A DNA stretch of 64,000 bases from Flavobacterium panici (lineage in GTDB: Bacteria; Bacteroidota; Bacteroidia; Flavobacteriales; Flavobacteriaceae). The notes under the pieces are model-generated. The model made no database searches and was not told the origin of the DNA. It was given only the letters and a program-made list of their open reading frames with translations. A program made the translations under genes and the position numbers. Shown piece after piece: positions 31,724 through 41,300 of this stretch; position 1 is the stretch's first letter, and each line of letters starts with the position of its first letter. The stretch covers positions 310,001-374,000 of the forward strand of contig NZ_CAIJDE010000034.1 in assembly GCF_903819335.1 (NCBI RefSeq), given 5' to 3'.

Positions 31724-33244
31724 TTAGGCTATTACATTCAACATTTTTTGTGTTGCGATAATCGCGGCAACAGTTTGATCTGAATCTAATCCTCTTGTTT
31801 TAAATTCTTTTCCGTTGTTTACCCAGGTGATAATAGTTTCGCACAAGGCATCAGAACTACTTCCGGGCGGGATTCTTACTGCGTAATCAATTAATTTAGG
31901 AAGCGTAAGTTTTTTACTTTTATAAATCTTTGATAAAGCATTCATAAAAGCATCAAACTGACCATCGCCCTGCGCATTTTCTTCGATGATTTCACTGCCA
32001 AATTTTAAGCATAAGGTCGTTGACGGACGCATTCCTTTTGAGTGTACTAATATATAGGACTCGATTTTTATTTTTTCTTCGTAAGTATGACTGTCCAAAA
32101 CATCAGAAATAATGTATGGAAGATCTTCCTTCGTAACAGTTTCTTTTTTATCGCCTAATTCGATGATTCTTTGGGTAACCAATTTCAAATCTTCCTGATT
32201 TAGTTTTAAACCTAATTCCTGAAGATTTTTTTCAATATTAGCTTTTCCCGAAGTTTTTCCTAAAGCGTATTTTCTTTTTCTTCCAAAACGTTCCGGAAGT
32301 AAGTCATTAAAATATAAGTTGTTTTTGTTGTCACCATCAGCGTGGATTCCGGCAGTTTGCGTGAAGACATTATCGCCCACAATTGGTTTGTTCGCAGGAA
32401 TTCTGTATCCGGTAAACGTTTCCACTAATTTGCTTACCGTATATAAAGAAGTTTCTTTAATATTGATGCTTACTTCTGGCAGATAATCGTTTATAACAGC
32501 AACCGTACTTTCAAGCGGTGCATTTCCGGCACGTTCTCCCATTCCGTTTACCGTAACGTGAAGTCCGTTTATACCCGCTTTAATAGCTTCCATAACATTG
32601 GCAACACTTAAATCGTAATCGTTATGAGCGTGAAAGTCAAAATGGATGTTTGGATATTTTGCTCTGATTTTAGAAATAAATTCAAAAGCCAAAGACGGAA
32701 TTAAAACTCCTAAAGTATCCGGAAGTAAAATTCTTTTTATTGGCTGCGTAGATAAGAAATCCAGGAATTGAAACACGTATTCAGGAGAATTTCGCATTCC
32801 GTTGCTCCAGTCTTCTAAATAAACATTCGTTTCAATATTGTTTTCTTTTGCTAAAGCAATGATTTGAGCAATTTCAGAAAAATGCTGTTCTGGCGTTTTT
32901 TTTAACTGATGTGTTAAGTGGTTCATTGAACCTTTGGTCAACAAATTCTGCACTTTTGCACCGGCTTTTTTCATCCAATCAATCGAAACTCCGCCGTCTA
33001 CAAACGAAAGCACTTCAATTCGGTTAATATAGCCGCGTTCTTCGGCCCAAGAAGTAATGCCTTTTACGGCTTGAAATTCTCCTTCGCTTACACGTGCCGA
33101 AGCAATTTCGATTCTATCAATATTTAATTCCTCCAGCAATAATTGCGCAATGGTTAGTTTTTCTGCAGCAGAAAATGAAACTCCTGAGGTTTGTTCACCA
33201 TCGCGGAGTGTCGTATCCATTATTTCAATTTTTCTTTTTTCCAT
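31724..33244 (-). CDS. cimA: (R)-citramalate synthase-like protein at the leuA position
   Basis: A 506-residue DRE-TIM condensing enzyme with TTLRDGEQTSGVSFS (residues 11-25), metal-site motif FDFHAHNDYDLSVAN and a C-terminal regulatory domain. From memory the N-terminal half follows Leptospira CimA closely (DRIEIASARVSEGE, QNLLTKGS, NVYLEDWSNGMRNSPEYV). The three residues linked to pyruvate choice there (Leu81, Leu104, Tyr144) align with Leu79, Leu102 and Tyr142 here; LeuA proteins usually differ. It may make citramalate (threonine-independent isoleucine route) rather than isopropylmalate. LeuC, LeuD and LeuB can serve either. Confidence 0.72.
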   Translation of the reverse strand: MEKRKIEIMDTTLRDGEQTSGVSFSAAEKLTIAQLLLEELNIDRIEIASARVSEGEFQAVKGITSWAEERGYINRIEVLSFVDGGVSIDWMKKAGAKVQNLLTKGSMNHLTHQLKKTPEQHFSEIAQIIALAKENNIETNVYLEDWSNGMRNSPEYVFQFLDFLSTQPIKRILLPDTLGVLIPSLAFEFISKIRAKYPNIHFDFHAHNDYDLSVANVMEAIKAGINGLHVTVNGMGERAGNAPLESTVAVINDYLPEVSINIKETSLYTVSKLVETFTGYRIPANKPIVGDNVFTQTAGIHADGDNKNNLYFNDLLPERFGRKRKYALGKTSGKANIEKNLQELGLKLNQEDLKLVTQRIIELGDKKETVTKEDLPYIISDVLDSHTYEEKIKIESYILVHSKGMRPSTTLCLKFGSEIIEENAQGDGQFDAFMNALSKIYKSKKLTLPKLIDYAVRIPPGSSSDALCETIITWVNNGKEFKTRGLDSDQTVAAIIATQKMLNVIA

Positions 33245-33289
33245 ATTGATATTGTAATTTCTAACGTTGGATTTTTATTGATATCCATG

Positions 33290-33425
33290 TTTAATTTTGA
33301 CGCTGATTTTACGGATTCGCTTTGCGAAGTCGCTGATAAAAACGGATTTTTAGTATTAAGTAAAATAAAAATCCGCGTTAACCTGCGTTTTTGCGATAGC
33401 AAATCTGTTTCATCCGCGTTCTATT
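33290..33425. repeat. ATCCGCGTT-type repeat in the leuD/cimA-like gap
   Basis: Contains ACGCTGATTTTACGGATTCG, AATCCGCGTTAACCTGCG and CATCCGCG, partly repeated and inverted. Related words occur at 3801-3848. It lies within the leu operon. Confidence 0.5.
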
Positions 33426-33445
33426 TTTTCTCATTTAATTTAGAA

Positions 33446-33478
33446 AGACCCGACTGGTTTTTGAAACCTGTCGGGTCT
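33446..33478. repeat. CCCGAC hairpin repeat (copy 1)
   Basis: Arms AGACCCGAC and GTCGGGTCT with inner GGTTT/AAACC pairs. A close relative with CCCGACAGGTTT is at 57402-57435. It lies just before the 3' end of leuD and could work as a weak terminator. Confidence 0.6.
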
Positions 33479-33500
33479 AATATCCTGAATGAGATTTCTA

Positions 33501-34097
33501 TTAGTAAGGAAGTTTATCGGCGAAAGCCACAATCTCTTCTTTAATATTTTGTAAATAATCAATGTCGTCAAAACCATTAATCATATTGTTCTTTTTGTAA
33601 CCGTTGATAGCAAAAGATTCTTGCTGACCAGTTGACAATAAAGTAATAGTTTGGTTTGGCAAGTTGATTTCTAATTCTGTTTTAGGATCAGCTTCGATTG
33701 CTTTGAAAATAGTTTCAGCAAATTCCGGGCTGATTTGTACTGGCAAAACTCCAATATTCAAACAGTTTCCTTTGAAGATATCAGCAAAGAAACTAGAAAC
33801 TACAGCTCTAAATCCGTAATCGTAAACTGCCCAAGCAGCGTGCTCTCTTGAAGATCCAGAACCGAAGTTTTTTCCTCCAACAAGAATTTTCCCAGAATAA
33901 GTAGAATCGTTTAAAACGAAATCAGCTTTTGGAGTATCGTCTCCGTTATATCTCCAGTCTCTAAAAAGGTTATCTCCAAAACCTTCACGTTTTGTAGCTT
34001 TTAAGAAACGAGCCGGAATGATTTGATCTGTATCAACGTTTTCAATTGGCAGTGGCACTGCACTGCTGGTAAGTATAGTAAATTTATCGTATGCCAT
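33501..34097 (-). CDS. leuD: 3-isopropylmalate dehydratase small subunit
   Basis: A 198-residue swivelling subunit that pairs with LeuC; it carries no iron-sulfur cluster. Typical blocks are VDTDQIIPARFLKATKREGFGDNLFRDW (about 19-46) and VGGKNFGSGSSREHAAWA (about 74-91). With LeuC it isomerises isopropylmalate (or citramalate through citraconate). It lies after leuC in the operon, with repeat-filled gaps on either side. Confidence 0.93.
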   Translation of the reverse strand: MAYDKFTILTSSAVPLPIENVDTDQIIPARFLKATKREGFGDNLFRDWRYNGDDTPKADFVLNDSTYSGKILVGGKNFGSGSSREHAAWAVYDYGFRAVVSSFFADIFKGNCLNIGVLPVQISPEFAETIFKAIEADPKTELEINLPNQTITLLSTGQQESFAINGYKKNNMINGFDDIDYLQNIKEEIVAFADKLPY

Positions 34098-34106
34098 TTT
34101 TTGGAA

Positions 34107-34262
34107 TTTTAGATTTTAGATTTTAGATTTTAGATTTTCTGTGAAAACTTAAAAATTAGAACCTAAAAATGTTTTGTATTAAATAATGTTGATCAATTTT
34201 ATTTGAAGAAATTTAGATGAAGATTTCACAAAGCGAGAAATCTAAAATCTAAACTCTGCAAT
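34107..34262. repeat. TTTTAGA tandem repeat and inverse in the leuC/leuD gap
   Basis: A 7-base unit TTTTAGA repeats about 4.5 times from 34107 to 34138; the inverse words AATCTAAAATCTAAA appear at 34239-34253 and continue to the leuC stop. The two sets could fold into a long hairpin in the mRNA. Confidence 0.6.
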
Positions 34263-35657
34263 CTAAAATAATTCACGCGGGTCTGTTAGTTTTCCTGTAA
34301 CAGCGGCGGCAGCAGCCATAATTGGACTTGCTAATAAAGTTCTTGAACCAGGACCTTGACGACCTTCAAAGTTTCTGTTTGAAGTACTTACCGCATATTT
34401 TCCTGCAGGAACTTTATCGTCGTTCATTGCTAAACAAGCAGAACAACCCGGCTGACGTAATACGAAACCAGCTTCAGTCAAAATATCTAAAATACCTTCT
34501 TCTTTAATTTGAGCTTCAACAACGTGAGAACCCGGAACTAACCAAGCGGTAACATTATCTGCTTTTTTTCTTCCTTTTACAATTTCGGCGAAAGCCCTAA
34601 AATCTTCAATACGTCCGTTTGTACAACTTCCTAAGAAAACATAATCAATTTGTTTTCCAATCATTACGTCGTCTTCGTGGAAGCCCATGTAAGCCAAAGA
34701 TTTTTTGTAAGTTTCCTCACCACCTTCAACTTCTTTTGCACTTGGGATATGTTTTGTGATACCAATTCCCATTCCAGGGTTAGTACCATAAGTAATCATT
34801 GGTTCGATATCTTCAGCTTTGATGTTTAATTCAGCATCAAAAACAGCATCTGCATCCGTTTTTAGAGTTTTCCAGTATTCAACAGCTTTTGTCCAAGCTT
34901 CACCTTTTGGAGCGTATAATCTTCCTTCAAGGAAATCGAAAGTAGTTTGGTCAGGAGCAATCATTCCTCCACGAGCACCCATTTCGATACTTAAATTACA
35001 AACTGTCATACGACCTTCCATAGTCATGTTTTCAAAAACATCACCAGCATATTCAACAAAATATCCTGTTCCTCCAGAAGTAGTTAACTGAGCAATAATA
35101 TAAAGCGCAACGTCTTTTGGACCAACACCTTTGCTCAATTGACCATTTACGTTAATACGCATTTTCTTAGGTTTAGGTTGCATAATACATTGAGTAGAAA
35201 GCACCATTTCAACCTCAGAAGTTCCGATACCAAAAGCAATTGCTCCAAAAGCACCGTGAGTAGACGTATGTGAATCACCACATACAATAGTAGCACCTGG
35301 CAAAGTAATTCCGTTTTCAGGACCAACCACGTGTACAATACCATTTTTTTGATGACCTAATCCCCAGTGTGAGATTCCGTATTCATTAGCATTGTCTTCA
35401 AGAGCCTGAAGCTGATTTGCTGATAAAGGATCCTGAACTGGTAAATGTTGGTTTATAGTTGGGGTATTGTGATCTGCAGTTGCAAAAGTACGTTGTGGGT
35501 ATAAAACGTTAACGCCTCTTGATTTTAATCCTAAAAAAGCAACAGGACTCGTAACTTCATGAATGAAATGGCGGTCAATAAAAAACACATCTGGTCCATC
35601 TTCAATTTTACGCACTACATGTGAATCCCATACTTTGTCAAATAATGTCTTACTCAT
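34263..35657 (-). CDS. leuC: 3-isopropylmalate dehydratase large subunit
   Basis: A 464-residue aconitase-family protein with a 4Fe-4S cluster held by three Cys: the motif [13 protein letters not shown] near 346 and the pair [12 protein letters not shown] near 406. Early blocks are [19 protein letters not shown] and the substrate block [16 protein letters not shown] (starting near 128). With LeuD it performs the reversible dehydration/hydration step. It is the first gene of the operon and has a recognisable promoter 66-95 bases upstream. Confidence 0.95.
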   Translation of the reverse strand: MSKTLFDKVWDSHVVRKIEDGPDVFFIDRHFIHEVTSPVAFLGLKSRGVNVLYPQRTFATADHNTPTINQHLPVQDPLSANQLQALEDNANEYGISHWGLGHQKNGIVHVVGPENGITLPGATIVCGDSHTSTHGAFGAIAFGIGTSEVEMVLSTQCIMQPKPKKMRINVNGQLSKGVGPKDVALYIIAQLTTSGGTGYFVEYAGDVFENMTMEGRMTVCNLSIEMGARGGMIAPDQTTFDFLEGRLYAPKGEAWTKAVEYWKTLKTDADAVFDAELNIKAEDIEPMITYGTNPGMGIGITKHIPSAKEVEGGEETYKKSLAYMGFHEDDVMIGKQIDYVFLGSCTNGRIEDFRAFAEIVKGRKKADNVTAWLVPGSHVVEAQIKEEGILDILTEAGFVLRQPGCSACLAMNDDKVPAGKYAVSTSNRNFEGRQGPGSRTLLASPIMAAAAAVTGKLTDPRELF

Positions 35658-35682
35658 TTTTTATTTTTTTTAATTGTAATTT

Positions 35683-35709
35683 CTATAACCACAGCAATTT
35701 CCTGTTCAT
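35683..35709 (-). CDS. Tiny Leu-rich upstream ORF before leuC (MNRKLLWL)
   Basis: An 8-codon ORF on the minus strand, ATG at 35709 and TAG at 35683-35685, reading MNRKLLWL with three Leu. It starts about 14 bases after the -7 box, so it would be the first thing translated on the leuC mRNA. The stop lies 25 bases before the leuC ATG. No clear terminator hairpin follows. It may be a leader peptide or simply chance. Confidence 0.4.
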   Translation of the reverse strand: MNRKLLWL

Positions 35710-35722
35710 TATAATAGCAAAA

Positions 35723-35752
35723 CAAAAGTAAAAAAAGATACAAAAGCGTCAA
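35723..35752 (-). promoter_or_regulatory. Promoter of the leu operon
   Basis: Minus-strand TTG (35750-35752), 19 bases, TACTTTTG (35723-35730), a good match to the Bacteroidota consensus. The first gene starts 66 bases later with the tiny ORF between. Confidence 0.55.
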
Positions 35753-36175
35753 TTTCGATATTTCATTATATACGATACCCAAACTAAAATACAAATTGCT
35801 AAACCGCTTTTGCGGCTTCAATTTTGGCAGAAAAATGATTTACAAAATGACTTTGTTTTTCTTTTTCGACTTTGTTTTTCTTTGATTGTTTTTTGTTTTA
35901 ATAGTTTGCAAATTTATTTCAAAATCACTATAAAATATAAGAATTTAATTGAAAAAATCTAACAAAATGAATAAAAATAGTAATAATTGTTAGTTTTGAT
36001 TTCTTTGCAAAAAGAATGCTTTGTTGGTTTTTGAAGGCTTTTAAAGGAGTTTTTAAGACGTTATTTAGATTCAATAAATCATCTAAATACTACGACATCC
36101 AAGAAGTGTATTTTTATGAAATATTATGCTTTTTTAAGACAAAAAGGACTTTTTTAAAGAGAATAATTTCGAAGA
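35753..36175. other. Non-coding gap between the leu operon and the AraC gene
   Basis: 423 bases, very AT-rich with long T and A runs. I see no gene. It holds the upstream region of the leu operon and the 3' flank of the AraC gene; no clear terminator was found. Confidence 0.4.
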
Positions 36176-37093
36176 TTAATTCAATGAGTTTTTAAACTCT
36201 AATGGAGTAAGGGTGGTTTTCTTTTTAAACAGTTTACTAAAGGACTGAGGATATTCAAAACCCAATTGATAGGCAATTTCTGCCACCGAAAGATTGGTTG
36301 TCATCAGGAAATCTTTTGATTTTTCTATTAATTTGGAATGAATGTGCTGCTGAGCATTTTGCCCTGTTAAATTGCGAAGCATATCGCTTAAATAATGACT
36401 GGAAACATTTACTTGTGAAGCAAGAAAATCGACTGAAGGCAAACCTCTTTTTAGGGTTTCGGCGTTATTGAAATAATCATTTAAAGTATTTTCTACTTTA
36501 AGTAATAAATCATTGCTGACCGTTTTTCTGGTAATAAATTGGCGTTTGTAAAAACGATTGCTGTAATTCAGCAAAACATCAATATATGAAATGATAACAT
36601 CCTGGCTCATTTCGTCAATAGCCGTATGAAGTTCATTGTCAATGCTATTTAATAAACCTATAATTGTTGTTTTTTCGCTGTCGGAAAGATGAAGCGCTTC
36701 ATTCGTATCGTAAGAGAAGAAACCATATTTTTTAATGTTTTTCCCTAAAGGATAATTTCTAATAAAATCCGGATGAAAAAATAGTGTGTAACCGTGATAT
36801 TCGGTTCCTTCTTCATTATCCGTAAAAATTAATTGATTGGGAGAAGTGAACATTAAACCGCCTTCGTTAAAATCATAATAACCCTGACCGTAACCCATTT
36901 TACCATTAGTAGAATATTTATAAGATATTTTATAAAAATCGAGTAAAAAAGAGTTATTCGTTTCCGCTTTAACAGCCAGTATTTTATTGTCAACCAAACT
37001 GATCATAGGATGCAGTGGTTTTGGCAGATCAAATAAAGTATGGAACTGCGATACAGAGGAAATTTTGGTTGGAGTATTGTTTTTCTTTTCCAT
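36176..37093 (-). CDS. AraC-family transcriptional regulator
   Basis: A 305-residue regulator with an N-terminal ligand-sensing cupin-like part (about 1-180, with YHGYTLFFHPDFIRN) and a C-terminal AraC double helix-turn-helix at about 205-300 (VDFLASQVNVSSHYLSDMLRNLTGQNAQQHIHSK and SVAEIAYQLGFEYPQSFSKLFKKKTTLTPLEF). It lies 71 bases after the SDR gene on the same strand, so they are probably linked. Regulator-SDR pairs of this type often respond to aldehydes or similar; the signal is not known. Confidence 0.85.
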   Translation of the reverse strand: MEKKNNTPTKISSVSQFHTLFDLPKPLHPMISLVDNKILAVKAETNNSFLLDFYKISYKYSTNGKMGYGQGYYDFNEGGLMFTSPNQLIFTDNEEGTEYHGYTLFFHPDFIRNYPLGKNIKKYGFFSYDTNEALHLSDSEKTTIIGLLNSIDNELHTAIDEMSQDVIISYIDVLLNYSNRFYKRQFITRKTVSNDLLLKVENTLNDYFNNAETLKRGLPSVDFLASQVNVSSHYLSDMLRNLTGQNAQQHIHSKLIEKSKDFLMTTNLSVAEIAYQLGFEYPQSFSKLFKKKTTLTPLEFKNSLN

Positions 37094-37164
37094 GATATAA
37101 AGGTATAAAAAATGAAAATTAATACCGCACAGATTATCAAAACCTGAGCGGTATTAGAAATAGA

Positions 37165-37968
37165 TTAAGCTCCCAAAAATTGTTTGCCAAATGAAGCGCG
37201 AAAAACTTCGTCACCTTGTTCTAATCTTTGTTGGTAAAGTGCTTTTGCATCTTCTCCCGCCACATATCTAAGTTTGTTTTTTCCGTCTGTAGCAGCTTCA
37301 TAAACAACATCGGCAATATGTTCCGGAGTCGATGCCATTTCAAACATTACATCTACATTTTCAAACATTTTGTCTGCCATTGCTTGGTATTCAGGTTTAA
37401 CTCCAGTATCAAGTGAACCGTGTAAAAATTCTGTTTTAATGCCACCTGGAGAAACTGTTTTAATATTGATTCCAAATTGATTCAATTCATAAGCCATACT
37501 TTCGCTCCAGCCTTCTAATCCCCATTTTGTTGCGTGATAAACAGAACCTAAAGGAAAAGAAATCAATCCGCCAATAGAAGTAGTTGAGATAAATAATCCA
37601 TTTCTTTTTTCTCTGAAATACGGAATAAAAGCATTCGTAACACGAATAGTTCCTAATAAATTAGTGTTTAATTGTTTCGTGATTTGGTCATCGTTAAAAC
37701 TTTCCAAAGGGCCAATTAATCCATAACCAGCATTATTAAAAACGATATCAATATCGCTTAATGCAATTGCTTTTTGGACCGTGCTTTGTATTTGATCATA
37801 ATTTGTAACGTCTAATGGTAAAAGGGTTACGTTTTCTAAACCAGCAAGTTCAGTTTCCTTTTCTGGAGTTCTCATTGTTGCAATTACATTCCAGCCTTTT
37901 GCCTGAAATAATTTTGCTGTTGCTTTTCCTAAACCTGATGATGCGCCTGTGATAAAAATTGTTTTCAT
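37165..37968 (-). CDS. Short-chain dehydrogenase/reductase
   Basis: A 267-residue classical SDR with the cofactor motif TGASSGLGKAT (residues 6-16), NNAGYGLIGPLE (near 84) and the active-site YHATK (Tyr and Lys near 149-153) after STTSIGG. The residues after the beta2 strand (ATMRTPEKE) hint at NADP(H). It oxidises or reduces an alcohol/carbonyl whose identity cannot be read. It precedes the AraC gene with 71 bases between. Confidence 0.88.
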   Translation of the reverse strand: MKTIFITGASSGLGKATAKLFQAKGWNVIATMRTPEKETELAGLENVTLLPLDVTNYDQIQSTVQKAIALSDIDIVFNNAGYGLIGPLESFNDDQITKQLNTNLLGTIRVTNAFIPYFREKRNGLFISTTSIGGLISFPLGSVYHATKWGLEGWSESMAYELNQFGINIKTVSPGGIKTEFLHGSLDTGVKPEYQAMADKMFENVDVMFEMASTPEHIADVVYEAATDGKNKLRYVAGEDAKALYQQRLEQGDEVFRASFGKQFLGA

Positions 37969-38328
37969 GATTATTATTTTTTAATTGTTATAATTTGATG
38001 AAGCAAAGTTCAGCATACAGTACAGCTTAAAAGTGTTCATTTTGGTGTAATGAGTATCCAAAATGAATAATCGGAGTTTTTTAAGAAAAAAAGAATCAAA
38101 TTCGGTTCTTTTTATGTTTAGAAAACAAAGATGTTAATTATGCTTTTGTTGATAACTTCGTTTTTCATTCGCTTAAAAAAAAGCGTAAATTTGAACTTCT
38201 TCCATTTTTCATTTCGATTTTTGTTATGTTTCATGTTGTCAGTATTTTGCAACATGATAGACTTGGAATTTGGACACGAGCGAAGCGAACTGGCGAAGCA
38301 ATTTTAAAATTTGACTTTTTACAACTCT
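37969..38328. other. Divergent gap between the SDR and dnaE genes
   Basis: 360 bases, AT-rich. It contains a GCGAAGC-rich stretch (38280-38300) like fragments of dispersed repeats. I see no gene and no confident promoter. Confidence 0.35.
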
Positions 38329-41300
38329 ATGTATTTAATATTCGATACCGAAACAACCGGATTACCAAAACGCTGGGATGCCCCAATAACCGATTCTGAT
38401 AACTGGCCTCGCTGTATACAAATTGCGTGGCAGCTTCATGATGAAATGGGACAGCTTATTGAGCATCAGGATTACTTGGTAAAACCAGAAGGATTTAATA
38501 TTCCGTATGATGCCGAGCGTATTCACGGAATCTCAACTGAATTGGCTGAAGCCGATGGAATCTCACTGGCCGAAGTTTTAGAGAAATTCAATATCGCGTT
38601 AAGCAAAACCAAATTTATTGTTGGACAGAATTTAGGTTTCGACGTTAATATTATGGGGGCTGAATTCCATAGAATGGGAGTGGAGTCTCAAATGAGTTCA
38701 ATGCCTGTTTTGGATACTTGTACCGAAGTTACAGCTTCATTATTACAACTTCCCGGAGGTCGTGGAGGAAAATTCAAACTTCCAACTTTGACCGAATTAC
38801 ACAGCTATCTTTTCGACCAGCCTTTTGCGGAAGCGCACAACGCAACTGCCGACGTTGAGGCAACTACGCGTTGTTTCCTGGAATTGGTTAGAAGAGAAGT
38901 TTTTACAAAAGAAGAATTAGACGTTCCGCAGGGTTATTTCAAAGACTTTCAGGAAAGAAATTCGGATCCGTTTAAGCTTATTGGTTTAAAGCATATCAAT
39001 TTGAAAGCAGCTTCTGATAAAATCAGAGAACAGCTTAAAGCTTTACAAGTTGACGATAATCAAACTACTGTTTCAGAATCTGATAAAGCAGATTTTAAAG
39101 CGGCAAAATTTGCACATCTACACAATCATACACAGTTTTCAGTTTTACAATCTACAATCGGAATTGGAAATATTGTTGCGGCTGCAGCCAAAAACGGAAT
39201 GCCGGCCGTTGCGATGACTGATACCGGAAACATGATGGGTGCTTTTCACTTTGTGAGCGCCGTTATGAATCACAACAAAGCAGCATCTGGAAAAAACAAA
39301 GCTTTGGTTGAAGCCGGAGAAGAACCGACAGAAACAGAGGTAAAACCAATCGTAGGCTGCGAGTTTAATATTTGTGAAAACCATTTAGACAAAAGCAAAA
39401 AAGACAACGGTTATCAGGTTGTTTTATTGGCTAAGAACAAAGCCGGTTATCATAATCTGGCTAAAATGGCTTCGATTGCTTATACCGAAGGATTTTATTA
39501 TGTACCGAGAATTGACAAAAATATAGTCGAAAAATACAAAGAAGATATTATGGTTTTGTCTGGGAATTTATACGGAGAAATTCCGAGTAAAATCCTGAAC
39601 ATTGGTGAAAACCAAGCCGAAGATGCTTTGATTTGGTGGAAAGAACAATTTGGCGAAGATTTCTATTTAGAAGTAATGCGCCACAATCAGGAAGATGAAA
39701 ATCGTGTCAACAAAACCCTGATTGAATTTTCGCAAAAACACAATGTCAAATTAATTGCGACCAACAATACTTATTATTTAAATAAAGAAGATGCCAATGC
39801 ACACGATATTTTACTTTGTGTAAAAGACGGCGAAAAGCAGGCAACACCTATTGGACGTGGACGTGGTTACCGTTACGGACTTCCAAATCAGGAATATTAT
39901 TTTAAGTCGGAAGAGGAGATGAAAAAACTCTTTTCTGATCTGCCCGAAGCGATTATCAACATTCAGGAAATTATTGATAAAGTTGAAGGATATTCGCTTT
40001 ACCGAGATGTATTGCTTCCGAAGTTTGATATTCCGGAAGAATTTATAGTTCCTGAAGATGAAGCGGACGGAGGTGTTCGAGGGGAAAATAAATACCTGCG
40101 ACACCTTACAATGGTTGGTGCCGCAAAACGATATGGAGAAATTACAGAATCGATTCAGGAACGTTTGGATTTTGAATTATTAACGATTTCAAATTCAGGA
40201 TATCCAGGTTACTTTTTGATTGTACAGGATTTCATTGCCGAGGCCAGAAAAATGGACGTTTCGGTAGGTCCCGGACGTGGATCTGCAGCAGGTTCGGCCG
40301 TTGCGTATTGTCTCGGAATTACCAATATTGACCCCATTAAATACGACTTGCTTTTTGAGCGTTTCCTAAATCCTGACCGTGTATCGATGCCCGATATTGA
40401 TATCGACTTTGATGACGAGGGTCGTGGACGTGTAATGGATTATGTAATTAATAAATACGGTCAAAAACAGGTGGCGCAGATTATCACGTATGGTAAAATG
40501 GCAACCAAATCAGCGATTCGTGATACGGCTCGTGTACTGGATTTACCATTATTTGAAGCCGATAGAATTGCGAAACTGATTCCGGGAATGATGCCGTCCA
40601 AATGGAATTTGGCGCGTTTTATTTCAGAGAGTGAAGAGGAAGTTAAAAAAGCCCTTCGTTCGGACGAATTTGATAATGTAAAAGAATTAATCGCCATTGC
40701 CAATGAAGGTGATTTGGCAGGAGAAACCATTCAGCAGGCAAAAATCCTTGAAGGATCGATGCGTAACACGGGAATTCACGCCTGTGGGGTAATCATTACG
40801 CCATCGGATATTACGAATTACGTTCCTGTAACAACAGCAAAAGATTCTGATTTATATGTAACGCAGTTTGATAACTCGGTTGCAGAAAGTGCCGGATTGC
40901 TTAAAATGGACTTCTTGGGTTTGAAGACCCTTACGCTGATAAAAGATACCGTTAAACTGGTAAAATACAGAACAGGAATTGATCTGGATCCCGATACATT
41001 TCCTATCGACGATGAAGAAACGTATGCGCTTTTCCAAAGAGGTGAAACTGTTGGAATATTCCAATACGAGTCGCCCGGAATGCAGAAATACATGAAAGAT
41101 CTAAAGCCAACGGTTTTTGGAGATTTAATTGCCATGAATGCACTTTATCGTCCGGGACCTTTGGAATATATTCCTTCTTTCGTTCGAAGAAAAAACGGTG
41201 ACGAGGAAATTAAATACGATTTAGATGCCTGTGCGGAATATTTGTCTGAAACATACGGAATTACGGTTTACCAAGAGCAGGTAATGCTTTTGTCTCAGTC

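Noticed and set aside
34107..34138. CRISPR-like array from TTTTAGA units
   Set aside because: Units are 7 bases, without spacers; it is a simple tandem repeat. No CRISPR array was seen anywhere in the window.
40818..41135. Minus-strand ORFs within dnaE
   Set aside because: They lie antisense to a well-conserved polymerase frame and carry no recognisable family features.
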